Shown piece by piece: positions 1 through 7,700 of a stretch of 8,999 nucleotides of DNA. Position 1 is the first letter of the stretch. Every line of letters starts with the position of its first letter. Both the position numbers and the translations under genes were made by a program. The stretch is from NCBI GenBank assembly GCA_015229045.1, contig JADGCJ010000131.1:1-8999 (forward strand). Direction: 5' to 3'. Under the pieces are notes generated by a model, which had not been told where the DNA came from, did no database searches, and saw nothing but the letters and a program-made list of their open reading frames with translations. Origin of the DNA: Magnetococcales bacterium (GTDB taxonomy: Bacteria > Pseudomonadota > Magnetococcia > Magnetococcales > DC0425bin3).

Positions 1-23
1 ATCGGACGGTAGACCCTCAATGC

Positions 24-51
24 CTAAAAAACCCCCGCCCGAAGGGCGGAA
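24..51 (-). terminator. Rho-independent terminator, minus strand
   Basis: Read on the minus strand, a 6-bp GC-only stem (CCGCCC / GGGCGG, plus-strand positions 35-40 and 44-49) closes a TTC loop. It is followed by GGG and a run of six T (plus-strand A26-31). This is a textbook intrinsic terminator for leftward transcription. The plus-strand side has no T run, so it is not bidirectional. The nearest minus-strand gene that could use it is the SWIM gene, whose stop is about 455 bp upstream. The decayed IS1-like fragment lies between them in the opposite direction, so the terminator may have been separated from its operon by that insertion. Confidence 0.75.
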
Positions 52-111
52 ATTGAGCCCGAAGACACACGGGCCTCGACATTAAATTCTGAAGACGAGT
101 GTCTTATTTTC

Positions 112-321
112 ATTGACACATTCCGCAGCGCCTTTCGGCGACGAACGAACACCTATGCCAAGACCACGGAAGGGCTGTAAAGGACGCTGGATGTCCATTT
201 GATTAACCATAACTTTGTTCGTCGTCATTGGACGACAGGTGAGGTTCCAGCAGTCAAACTGGGGTTCCGAAAGGTGCCTCTGACGGTAGAAGCGATCCTG
301 CGGATGAGGAAAGCAGCTTGA
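112..321 (+). pseudogene. IS1-like transposase, 3' remnant with in-frame stop
   Basis: In the frame starting at 112 the translation reads IDTFRSAFRRRTNTYAKTTE, then GL, a stop codon (TAA at 178-180), then RTLDVHLINHNFVRRHWTTG, and continues through EVPAVKLGF to a TGA at 319-321. This resembles, from memory, the C-terminal end of IS1-like transposases, where the usual sequence is an Arg-rich stretch, NTYAKT, GLQRTLDV, HNF, H(W/F)TT and VPAV. The stop falls exactly where the family has Gln, so a single CAA or CAG to TAA change explains it. Upstream of about position 112 I see no recognisable transposase sequence, so the 5' part, including the catalytic residues, is deleted or replaced. It cannot encode an active enzyme. 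It lies opposite to the large genes and marks the left margin of the accessory block. Confidence 0.75.
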
Positions 322-340
322 TCATGAGGTGAGCCGATGG

Positions 341-360
341 GGTGAGTTGACCAACCTCAC
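341..360. repeat. Imperfect palindrome, possible IS terminal end
   Basis: GTGAGTT (342-348) and AACCTCAC (353-360) form an inverted repeat around a GACC centre, with one bulged C. It lies 20 bp past the stop of the transposase remnant, where the terminal repeat of that element would be expected. No T run follows on either strand, so it is not a convincing terminator. I cannot see the other IS end, so assigning it as a terminal repeat is inference. The rest of 361-505, up to the SWIM stop codon, holds nothing I can recognise. Confidence 0.3.
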
Positions 361-505
361 GCCATAATAGGATTTTGCGAACAGTCGAAGCCCAGTGCCG
401 ATGCAACCAATTTCGGAAAAATGTCAGGCTCGTCCGTACCGGTTGGATTCAGATTCGTATCGGCGTGCACCCTGTGACCCGCTTCAGGGGTCGACTTTAT
501 GCTGA

Positions 506-1831
506 TTACCCAACCTCCAATTCTTCCATCTCTCCTCCAGCTTTCAGATGGTCCAGCACCCATTTTGGCCTGCGCCCCTTGCCACTCCATGTCTGCTCTG
601 GAAAGAGAGGATCTTGATACTTGAACGGGACCCCATCGCTTTGGTTACTCCTGGATCGTTCCGCCTTCCGATCCGGCGCCAGTGTTTCGACAGACTCAAT
701 TCCGGCGGATTGCACCCGCAACGGCTTCTGGCTGTTGGTGGACTCCTGTGCGGCATTGCGCACGGAAATCCGGGTCTCAACCACCTTCCGAACACTCTTT
801 TTCCGTTCGGCCTCAATGACGGGCGTGTGTTCAGGTTCCTTAGTTGGCGTCGCGTTGGCCATGGCAGAGTTGCGTTTTGGGGCCGTGCCAGTCTTTGGCT
901 TTTCCACGGCAGGCTTGCGTTCTGGCACCTGAGCCAACGTCTTGGCCGGAACTTTGGCCGATGTCTTGGCCGGTGTTTTGGCCACTGTTTCGGTTGAAGT
1001 CATGGCTGGCGTTTTGGCTGGAGCCTTGGTTGATCTCTTGGCTGCTGTTTTGGATGGGATCGGCTTCACAATTTTGGCCAATGGCTGTGGAAGTTCCAAC
1101 TCAACACTCCATTCTGCCATATCTAGGCCAAAAAGGTTCGAGATATCATCGGTTTCGAGCAACCTAGCAGATGCTGGGGTCTGTTTGGCCAGAGGAACGG
1201 CAGTATCTATGTGGGCCAGCAGATCCGCGTGATTCACATCCCGCAGAAGAAACAGAAGCTCTGGATTTTCATCGAGCCGGGAACCAATGCCGTACAGCAC
1301 CGCCGCGATATGCTTGCACATGGAAGCATAATCAGGACAACTGCAAGAGAACTTGATCTCGGACGGTTTCGGGAACAGTCCGTTATCCTGACGACAGAGC
1401 CGATCCATAACCCCCTTGTTGAAGCGGCCCTGCAGCAGTTCCACCAGGGAATCAATGCCAGCCGAGCAATCCATGCAGATGGCCCGCCATACAGCCTGAG
1501 GCAAGGCGGCGACACTGACCTTGACCTGATAGATGGACGATCCGCTGACTACTGCCCGCACTTCCTTGGATGCAATCTGCAGGTCGATCACCGAACCATT
1601 ACGAACATAGGTGCGACCTCGTGGCAAGCGGTTTTCGTAATCCTGGTAGCTCTCAAGATTGGCGCACCACGCCTTTCCCCAGAAGGTGGTAGCGATCAAC
1701 CAACCTTCGATGACGACCGGAGCCACGGACTGCCCCTTCTTGCGCATTTTTTCCACCTCGCGCATGGCCTTCCTGCGACGTTCGGCGACCGGGACATAGG
1801 GTGCCCATCCTCCAGATCCATAGCGCGACAT
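506..1831 (-). CDS. SWIM zinc-finger protein with C-terminal H-NS-type DNA-binding domain
   Basis: A 441-residue protein, partner of the upstream SNF2 helicase. Residues 40-110 contain the segment common to bacterial SWIM proteins (FWGKAWCANLE, then LPRGRTYVRNGSV). The SWIM zinc site is CxCx6CxH at C163, C165, C172 and H174. SWIM domains are predicted to bind nucleic acid or protein and often accompany SNF2 ATPases. Residues about 262-318 are a low-complexity linker of repeated Lys-Thr/Val-Pro-Ala-Lys units, very basic and probably disordered. Residues about 403-441 (KYQDPLFPEQTWSGKGRRPK followed by WVLDHLKAGGEMEELEV) match the H-NS C-terminal DNA-binding fold, including the TWSG(K/R)GR minor-groove loop. 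This fusion is unusual for the family. The start is supported by a strong GGAGGAG ribosome-binding site 7-8 bp upstream, inside the final codons of the helicase gene, with only 4 bp between the genes. The sequence therefore indicates translational coupling. Its biochemical role is unknown; targeting the helicase to AT-rich or foreign DNA is inference. Confidence 0.9.
   Translation of the reverse strand: MSRYGSGGWAPYVPVAERRRKAMREVEKMRKKGQSVAPVVIEGWLIATTFWGKAWCANLESYQDYENRLPRGRTYVRNGSVIDLQIASKEVRAVVSGSSIYQVKVSVAALPQAVWRAICMDCSAGIDSLVELLQGRFNKGVMDRLCRQDNGLFPKPSEIKFSCSCPDYASMCKHIAAVLYGIGSRLDENPELLFLLRDVNHADLLAHIDTAVPLAKQTPASARLLETDDISNLFGLDMAEWSVELELPQPLAKIVKPIPSKTAAKRSTKAPAKTPAMTSTETVAKTPAKTSAKVPAKTLAQVPERKPAVEKPKTGTAPKRNSAMANATPTKEPEHTPVIEAERKKSVRKVVETRISVRNAAQESTNSQKPLRVQSAGIESVETLAPDRKAERSRSNQSDGVPFKYQDPLFPEQTWSGKGRRPKWVLDHLKAGGEMEELEVG
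509..625 (-). other. H-NS C-terminal-like DNA-binding domain (residues ~403-441)
   Basis: This domain-level entry lies within the SWIM gene. The order Y-x-D-P, TWSG, KGRRPKW, then a short helix ending in an acidic tail is the signature of the H-NS family C-terminal domain, which inserts a Q/R-G-R loop into the minor groove of AT-rich DNA. Here the central triplet is K-G-R. The oligomerisation half of H-NS is absent; the SWIM protein and basic linker take its place. Confidence 0.8.
878..1048 (-). repeat. Degenerate tandem repeat encoding a Lys/Ala/Pro-rich linker
   Basis: On the plus strand, units built around TTGGCCGGTGTT or TTGGCTG recur every 12-24 bp, especially in 930-1045. On the coding strand they give repeated AK(T/V)PAK-type peptides (residues about 262-318 of the SWIM protein). 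The pattern resembles the basic tails of histone H1-like and AlgP-like bacterial proteins. Such repeats change length by slippage, so the linker may vary between strains. Confidence 0.7.
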
Positions 1832-1835
1832 GATT

Positions 1836-1848
1836 TCACTCCTCCATC
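1836..1848 (-). promoter_or_regulatory. Ribosome-binding site of the SWIM gene, inside the helicase stop region
   Basis: On the minus strand the last codons of the helicase (Met-Glu-Glu-stop) read ATGGAGGAGTGA. They contain GGAGGAG, a near-perfect Shine-Dalgarno sequence 7-8 nt before the SWIM start codon. Ribosomes ending helicase translation finish on this site, which supports coupled synthesis of the two partners. Confidence 0.8.
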
Positions 1849-4526
1849 ACCGCGTTCAAATCAAATGCGAGCAATTTCAACAGCGCGTCGTCCGCCATTT
1901 CCGTCACCTTGATTTCGTCCGTTTCGCCCAGCAGATCTTCTGTCAGCGCTTTCTTGGATTCGATCAGGGCATCGATTTTTTCCTCAAGTGTACCCTGGCA
2001 AACAAATTTATGCACCAGAACATTTCTCTTCTGTCCGATGCGGAAAGCCCGGTCGGTGGCCTGGTTTTCCACGGCAGGATTCCACCAGCGGTCAAAATGC
2101 ACGACATGCGATGCGGCGGTTAGGGTCAGGCCCGACCCTCCCGCCTTGAGCGACAGCACAAAAAAAGGCACGGTCTCATCTTCCTGGAAGATTCGCACCA
2201 GTTCTTTGCGTCTCTTCACCAAGGTCTCACCATGCAAGACCAAACCCGGTCGACCAAAAATTCTCCCCAGGAAACGCTCCAGAGGCGCCGTGGTCTCTCG
2301 AAACTGGGTAAAGATCAGCATCTTCTCCTGGCGCGCGGCCACCACCTCGGCAATCTCCCGCAGACGGGCAAACTTGCCGCTCTCCTCCTCGGCCCAAACA
2401 TGGTCATTCAGCCACTGAGACGGATGGTTGCAGATCTGTTTCAAGCGCATCATGGTCGCCAGGATCAACCCCTTGCGCTGGATGCCATCAGTACCTTCCT
2501 TCAGTGCTTTGGCCAATTCCGCCACTGTCTGGGTATAGAGGGCAGCCTGTTTGCGGCTCAAGGTGCAGTGCGCCTTGACCTCTATCTTGTCCGGAAGATC
2601 CGCGATGACCGATTTGTCGGTTTTCATCCTGCGCAGAATGTACGGGCGCACCAACTCCCGCAAAGGACCATAAGGATTGTGTTCCCGTTCTGCCAGTCTC
2701 TTGGCGTACCCGCTGAACTCCTTCAATGTTCCCAGCAATCCGGGGTTGATGAAATCGAAAATTGACCACAGATCCCCCATATGGTTCTCGACCGGGGTGC
2801 CGGTCAGGGCGATGCGCGCCCGTGCCTTGAGTGCCTTGGCGGCCTGAGTCTGTTTGGCCTTCGGGTTCTTGATCGCCTGTGCCTCATCGACTACCACCAG
2901 GCGCCAGTGCACTTCCGCCAGAACCGGCATGCGCAGGAGCGTGCCATAACTGGTGATCGCCAGATCGATTCCCTGGAACCGATCTGGCATCAATTCCTTC
3001 ATCGACTCGACCGGCATGACCGAGGGATGCACGATCAGGGCAGTCAAACCGGGAGCAAAGCGTTCCATTTCCGTGGCCCAGTTGGCCAGCAAGGAAGCCG
3101 GGGCAACCAGCAGGCTTGGCTGCTTCACACCACCTTTTTTCCCTTGCACCAACAGCAGAGAGAGAATCTGGATGGTTTTTCCAAGCCCCATGTCGTCAGC
3201 AAGGCAAGCACCCAGACCAAGACTACTCAACAGGTGCAGCCACGCCACCCCTGCCTTCTGGTATGGTCTCAGAGTGCCTTTCAAGGCAGGACCAGGATCG
3301 ACTCCTGCTCCACCGGGACTGCGCAAGGCTTTCAATGTCTCGGCCAGCCAGGGTCCGGCCACCACCTTCGACCACTCCGTTCCAAGAACTGGATCTTGGG
3401 TTCCGGAAAATGTGGTTCCAGACAGCATGCGCATGGCTTCGGCGAAGGTCAGGCCGCTCTGCTCTGCCAGGCGTTCCGCCTCCTGGAACTGCCGAAAGGT
3501 CTGCTCCATGCGCTCGCGATCCACCTCCACCCATTGGCCACGCAACAGGACCAGGGAATCGGTGCCAGCCAGGAGCAGGGCGATCTCCCGATCATCCAGA
3601 GGCTCGCCTTCCAGCATCACCTCCATGCGAAAATCCAGCAGCCCGTTCAGACCTACTTCGGATGGAGCCTTCGTGCCGACAACCGCCGTCACCTGGGGGC
3701 GAGCCGGGCGGTTGGCCCGCCATGTGGCCGGCATGCGCACCACCACACCGGCGGTTTCGAGGTCCGGCACACTGGAGAGAAACTGCGAGGCATCGCCGGG
3801 GTTCCAGCGCAACGGATGAAAGATCTCTCCGGCATCCACCATCACCTTCAACCAGGGACACAGTTCGGCGGCCCGCTGCACCGGTACCAGCAGAGAGAGG
3901 AGTTTCTCCCGATTTTTCACCCCGGCATATTCGCGCAGGGCCTGTCCGAGCGGCACATGCTGGGCTTTGGCAGCGGCTGAAAGGCGCGTCGTATACGTGG
4001 CCAGGAATGCAAAAGGAAATTCCGGGTCACGCCGGTTTTCCGCCAGATTGAAATGGACCCGCCCGACCAGATTCCAGACCGGATTCATCCCCTGGAGAAA
4101 GGTCTGTAAATCTGATTCCGCTTTTGCAAGGGATGAGGCAAAAGCGGAACCGATCTTCCCCCACAGTCCGAGCAGAACATCCTCGTTCAGATACTCCCCC
4201 CCAGGCATCAGGGGAGCCGCCAATACCAGGGAGATGCGTTCGCTGTCAACCGGAGGTGGCACTTCGACAAATGCGTCCGAAGCATGCAGGCAGAGTCCCC
4301 CCACATAGCGGGCCGCGAAATCACGCCACCATCCGAACACCGGGGGCAATGTCCGTCCCACCTCGCCAGCACCAAGCCGCATCAGGCCATGGCCAGCCCC
4401 GTGAGAAAACGCCTGGATCAATCGCGCTGCGACAGCCTCATCCAGGGAAGGCGCATCTTCGTCTTCCTCCAGAACCAGGTTTCCCTGCGGCGTCAAACGC
4501 AGCCCAAGCTGCAAAGGTTGGCTCAT
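1836..4526 (-). CDS. SNF2-family DEAD/DEAH-box helicase (DUF3670-type)
   Basis: An 896-residue Swi2/Snf2 ATPase, expected to be a cytoplasmic ATP-driven translocase on double-stranded DNA. All core motifs are present: LRPYQKAG (419-426), Walker A DMGLGKT (445-451), LLVAPASLL (472-480), Walker B DEAQ (547-550), LTGTP (574-578), IFTQF (738-742), LKAGGSGLTLT (793-803) and motif VI QATDRAFRIGQ (822-832). It therefore looks catalytically intact. Residues about 230-375 match the SNF2-associated domain DUF3670 (GLLDF, GEPLDDREIALLL, LRGQWVEVD); the first 230 residues are not recognised. The open frame extends to an ATG at 4604. I chose ATG at 4526 because the first 26 residues look non-native and overlap the RhuM-like ORF in another frame. 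The ribosome-binding site there is weak (TAAGG only 2 nt from ATG), so translation may depend on termination of the small ORF that ends 7 bp upstream. The gene is followed after 4 bp by the SWIM gene, a pairing common in bacteria. Confidence 0.93.
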   Translation of the reverse strand: MSQPLQLGLRLTPQGNLVLEEDEDAPSLDEAVAARLIQAFSHGAGHGLMRLGAGEVGRTLPPVFGWWRDFAARYVGGLCLHASDAFVEVPPPVDSERISLVLAAPLMPGGEYLNEDVLLGLWGKIGSAFASSLAKAESDLQTFLQGMNPVWNLVGRVHFNLAENRRDPEFPFAFLATYTTRLSAAAKAQHVPLGQALREYAGVKNREKLLSLLVPVQRAAELCPWLKVMVDAGEIFHPLRWNPGDASQFLSSVPDLETAGVVVRMPATWRANRPARPQVTAVVGTKAPSEVGLNGLLDFRMEVMLEGEPLDDREIALLLAGTDSLVLLRGQWVEVDRERMEQTFRQFQEAERLAEQSGLTFAEAMRMLSGTTFSGTQDPVLGTEWSKVVAGPWLAETLKALRSPGGAGVDPGPALKGTLRPYQKAGVAWLHLLSSLGLGACLADDMGLGKTIQILSLLLVQGKKGGVKQPSLLVAPASLLANWATEMERFAPGLTALIVHPSVMPVESMKELMPDRFQGIDLAITSYGTLLRMPVLAEVHWRLVVVDEAQAIKNPKAKQTQAAKALKARARIALTGTPVENHMGDLWSIFDFINPGLLGTLKEFSGYAKRLAEREHNPYGPLRELVRPYILRRMKTDKSVIADLPDKIEVKAHCTLSRKQAALYTQTVAELAKALKEGTDGIQRKGLILATMMRLKQICNHPSQWLNDHVWAEEESGKFARLREIAEVVAARQEKMLIFTQFRETTAPLERFLGRIFGRPGLVLHGETLVKRRKELVRIFQEDETVPFFVLSLKAGGSGLTLTAASHVVHFDRWWNPAVENQATDRAFRIGQKRNVLVHKFVCQGTLEEKIDALIESKKALTEDLLGETDEIKVTEMADDALLKLLAFDLNAVMEE

Positions 4527-4533
4527 AACCTTA

Positions 4534-4653
4534 CTACTTCTGGCCAGCGGCGGCGACAAATGTGAGGTACTCAGCCGCCGATGAACGGATGATCGACACC
4601 ACATTTTTAGTTGACTTTTTCGGCCATTGGTTCTTGCTCAAGTCAGCCTCCAT
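4534..4653 (-). pseudogene. RhuM-family N-terminal fragment (39 codons)
   Basis: From ATG at 4653 the frame encodes a 39-residue peptide that ends in two consecutive stop codons (TAG TAA). Its C-terminal half reads VVSIIRSSAAEYLTFVAAAG. From memory, this closely matches the N-terminus of many RhuM-family (virulence RhuM) proteins, which then continue with a YEDENIWLTQ-like DNA-binding region that is absent here. The fragment is only about a tenth of a full RhuM. I infer that a rhuM-like gene was deleted down to its first codons, bringing its start next to the helicase. No good Shine-Dalgarno is visible before the ATG. It ends 7 bp before the helicase start, so it may now act as a leader ORF or be untranslated. 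Alternatively it is a chance match, but the run of conserved residues makes that less likely. Confidence 0.6.
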
Positions 4654-4787
4654 TTTGTCCGTCGCGCAGGAGTTCGGGGCAAATCACGTCGATCCTCAGA
4701 TTAGCCGACATATAAGCATGGCACAACAAGATGTTCAGAGATCAATCAGCCACTGGTGCAGATTGGTGCAAGCATGCCCCATTTTTC
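4654..4787. other. Intergenic gap after the SIR2 gene
   Basis: This 134-bp stretch separates the SIR2 stop codon from the RhuM-like fragment. I find no hairpin with a T run, so no intrinsic terminator for the SIR2 gene is evident and read-through into the helicase operon is possible. A short direct repeat TGGTGCA occurs at 4754-4760 and 4764-4770. AT-rich hexamers such as TTATAT are present on the minus strand, but none has a properly spaced -35 box, so I do not call a promoter. Confidence 0.5.
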
Positions 4788-7700
4788 TCAGATCGCTCGT
4801 CTCCGTGCATAGTCTCGTAGCTTTCTGTAATTGGTATCTGATTTAAGCTGTGGCATGGCTTGCACGATCCTGTCCAAACATTGCCCCAACTTGCCAGGTA
4901 CCCACTGTTGTATAGGTACACACTGTTGCTCTTGAATCACGGCATTCAGTAGACTCAGCGCTTCATTTGGGAACCTGCTGCATAAACCTGATTGATGCAG
5001 CGGATCGACGACGTGGTCCGGATATTCAATTGGTTGAAGCCAGTGCTGGATCTCATTCAAAGCAGCCGGGAATTCGGATCGGGCGGCAATGATGAGTTGG
5101 GTCAACGATTCGGCGATTCGCGGAGTGGCAAGGTCGAGAAACTGTGGCCAAATGGAATGCCAAAACGGCTTAACACGACTCCTCCAATACTCCTCGCATT
5201 GATCCTTAGCTCCTGCAAGAGCATGATAGAGTGCTTGCGCGGATTCCTCCAGCCCTTCTTGAGGCAATGATCTTATAGCGTCTCGGAATTCCCCTTCTGT
5301 GTAATCATAGGGCCGTTCTAGCGCCATGTAAGTCAGAAAGGCAGCAAATTGCTGTTGACAGTCTCTTTCTCCTAAGTCAACGTAGTGGTTTGCGCTTTCC
5401 AGGAATTGCTGTTTGATCGCAAGCAACAAGGGCTGATACAACCGTGGCGACCACAGAAAACCTTTCCATACAGCCTTCGCTTCTTCTGACTGGTTCCAAT
5501 CGAACAGCGGCAAAAGTTGTTGTTCAGTCCACGTGCGATCCACGCGAAAGAGCGCGATCAATTGCCTACCCAGCAATACCCGACCGTGGCGGAATCGATC
5601 AATCCGCATATCGCATAATTGAGTAAAAAAAGGTTCGATATCGGCTGGAAGCTGATCGTTATCGTTAGGATTCCGTTTAAACCACAGGTTGAGCAGAGCC
5701 TCCGTGACATGTCCGACCGGATGATTGATGGCCTCATGCACAGGATCGTTGGTCGGGTGTGCTTCGAGCGGCAGGACTAAAACGCGGCGGCACAAGTCCA
5801 GCAGGATCTTCTCGTGCTGATTGATCGACTGCGAAACGGTTTTGCTCCACCACGTCACACCGTGGGCGATTTCCTGGATGACGTCATCTGGCATGGTCTG
5901 CACCAGTGGTGCAGCGTATCGCCACGACCGCAGCACCATACCTTCTTCGCTCCAAGCCTGCAATGCCTCGCGCCATCGTCCGACTGGCCATACCCCATCA
6001 CGTGCCAGATCGCACAGTGCGTACAGGCTGTGAAAGAAGCGGGTACGGCAGACGTCGCGCCACGTGTCCTCGTACAGACACAAGATGTCCTCCTGCCAGG
6101 AAAGAGAATTACAAGCAGGCATTGACTGCCTAAGCCATTGAATAAGTTCTTTCCGTTTGCGGGGGGCAATGTCGATTTTCCTGCTTGCCTCGTCGTCTGG
6201 ATCACCAGTGCCACTCATCCATTGGGAGAACTCGTCGGATTCGTTGGTTGACAGCCTCAGAACCGGGTAAGTGGTGGACAGTTTCTCCAAGCGCGCCGTA
6301 GCGTTTACGCCCAGCACGAGACCGGATGCTTTCAGCTTGGACAGATGCAACCAAGTCGCATGATCCACCAGCTTAAGCCTCTCTTGTGGATCCAGATCGT
6401 TTCGATACATTCCACGCGGAGGGCCGGTCAAGATGGCGGACTCCAGGCGTTCCTGAGTGATACCCGTCAATTGATGCCCCTGAAGTACCAATAGTCTAAA
6501 AACCTCCCGTTTTGTCTCTGTGGACCACAACCACCATGCATCATCGGCCAGCAGCCAATCCACCCACTGATCGGGTGCGATGCAACCATCCTGGCTGGCA
6601 GCAAAAAAAGCCAGTCTTTTGAAGGTGGGATAAGGCAGCTCAAACCACGTCATGGCAATTCGCGTAGCTCGTGCGCTGTCTTCGCGACGAACCGCCAACC
6701 ATGCATCGCGCAGCAATTCGATCAGAATTACCCAGCCGCGGAAGTCCCGGTTCTGCCCATGCGGACTGACAGAAGGAAGATCCCGGCATGATCGGTCACT
6801 GCGATCATCTGCAGCGCCTAACTCGCGCAACAAGTCCAGAGCATCACGCAGTAGTTGCTGAAAATCCTCCAGCAACTGCGGCAAAACAGATGACCAGTAT
6901 TCACCGGTAAAGTCGCGTAGAGCCGAATGCGCATGATCGGCAGCCAGCACCAGTTTCCAAATTGGCAATTTACTGGAGTGCGCAGACTCATCCGGATTCT
7001 CTTCCTTTTCACCCCGGCGATACGGCTGTGTCAACAATATTTGGGGCGCAAGAATTCCTCGCAACTCCAGGCGCAGCGTGGTGGTCATCCCCTCCCGCTT
7101 CAACCGACGTTCCCAGCGATAAAGGTCACGATCTGGATGGTACCACGGTGATTGCACCCGCCCACTGAGCAGCAGACGCCAGAGGGTACACATTTGGGGG
7201 TTGGGGATGGCATTGGGTGCGTGTGAGCGTATTTCATCCAATTCAGCGGTTTTACTTTCGTGCTTCAGTTTGGCAATGCTGTCCAGTTCACGCTCGATCA
7301 TCCGCTGCCAGCGGTCGTGCAACCGGCCACCACGTTGCACGATCCAGATCACGAGCCTCGGGTCATTGAGGTGACGTACCAACCAGCGAGCCAGTTGCTC
7401 CATGACGTCATCCCACAGGCTGTAAACGACTCTGCCGGAGGCCAGCAGCATTCGCGGTGAGCGGTCATAAGGCGTCGGACGGTGAACCAGGCTGAAGCGC
7501 AATGTGGCGTCCACCTCGTCGCGTGGCGGCACGCCAAAGCGGACCAGATCGCTGTGCTGAAAGCGTTCATCCGAAAACGCATCAAGCAGCCATTCCAACG
7601 GCGGGACGGGGTTGAAGTCGGCAAAACTTTTGGCCGGCAGTCCCGACTTATCTGACAAGGCCCACAACATCCGACCGACAAAGTCGTCTTGTTGTGTACT

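Noticed and set aside
476..492. Short hairpin GACCC / GGGTC just after the SWIM stop codon
   Set aside because: It has only a 5-bp stem with a 7-nt loop and no T run on the minus strand, so it is not supported as a terminator.
930..1045. Possible CRISPR-like array because of the regularly repeated TTGGCC units
   Set aside because: The units are degenerate, in frame with the SWIM gene, and have no unique spacers. They are coding repeats.
1211..1912. Open frame of 233 codons on the plus strand
   Set aside because: It is antisense to the SWIM gene N-terminal half and shows no domain or convincing start signal.
2781..3980. Long open frame (399 codons) on the plus strand
   Set aside because: It lies entirely antisense to the SNF2 gene, whose motifs are unmistakable. 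Its translation is rich in His, Gln and Arg with no recognisable domain, typical of a shadow frame.
4527..4604. Earlier ATG at 4604 extending the SNF2 protein by 26 residues
   Set aside because: The added residues do not look like the family N-terminus, overlap the RhuM-like ORF out of frame, and the ATG lacks a ribosome-binding site.
4562..4846. 94-codon plus-strand frame in the gap before SNF2
   Set aside because: It is antisense to the RhuM-like fragment and overlaps the SIR2 3' end. The composition looks random and no ribosome-binding site is seen.
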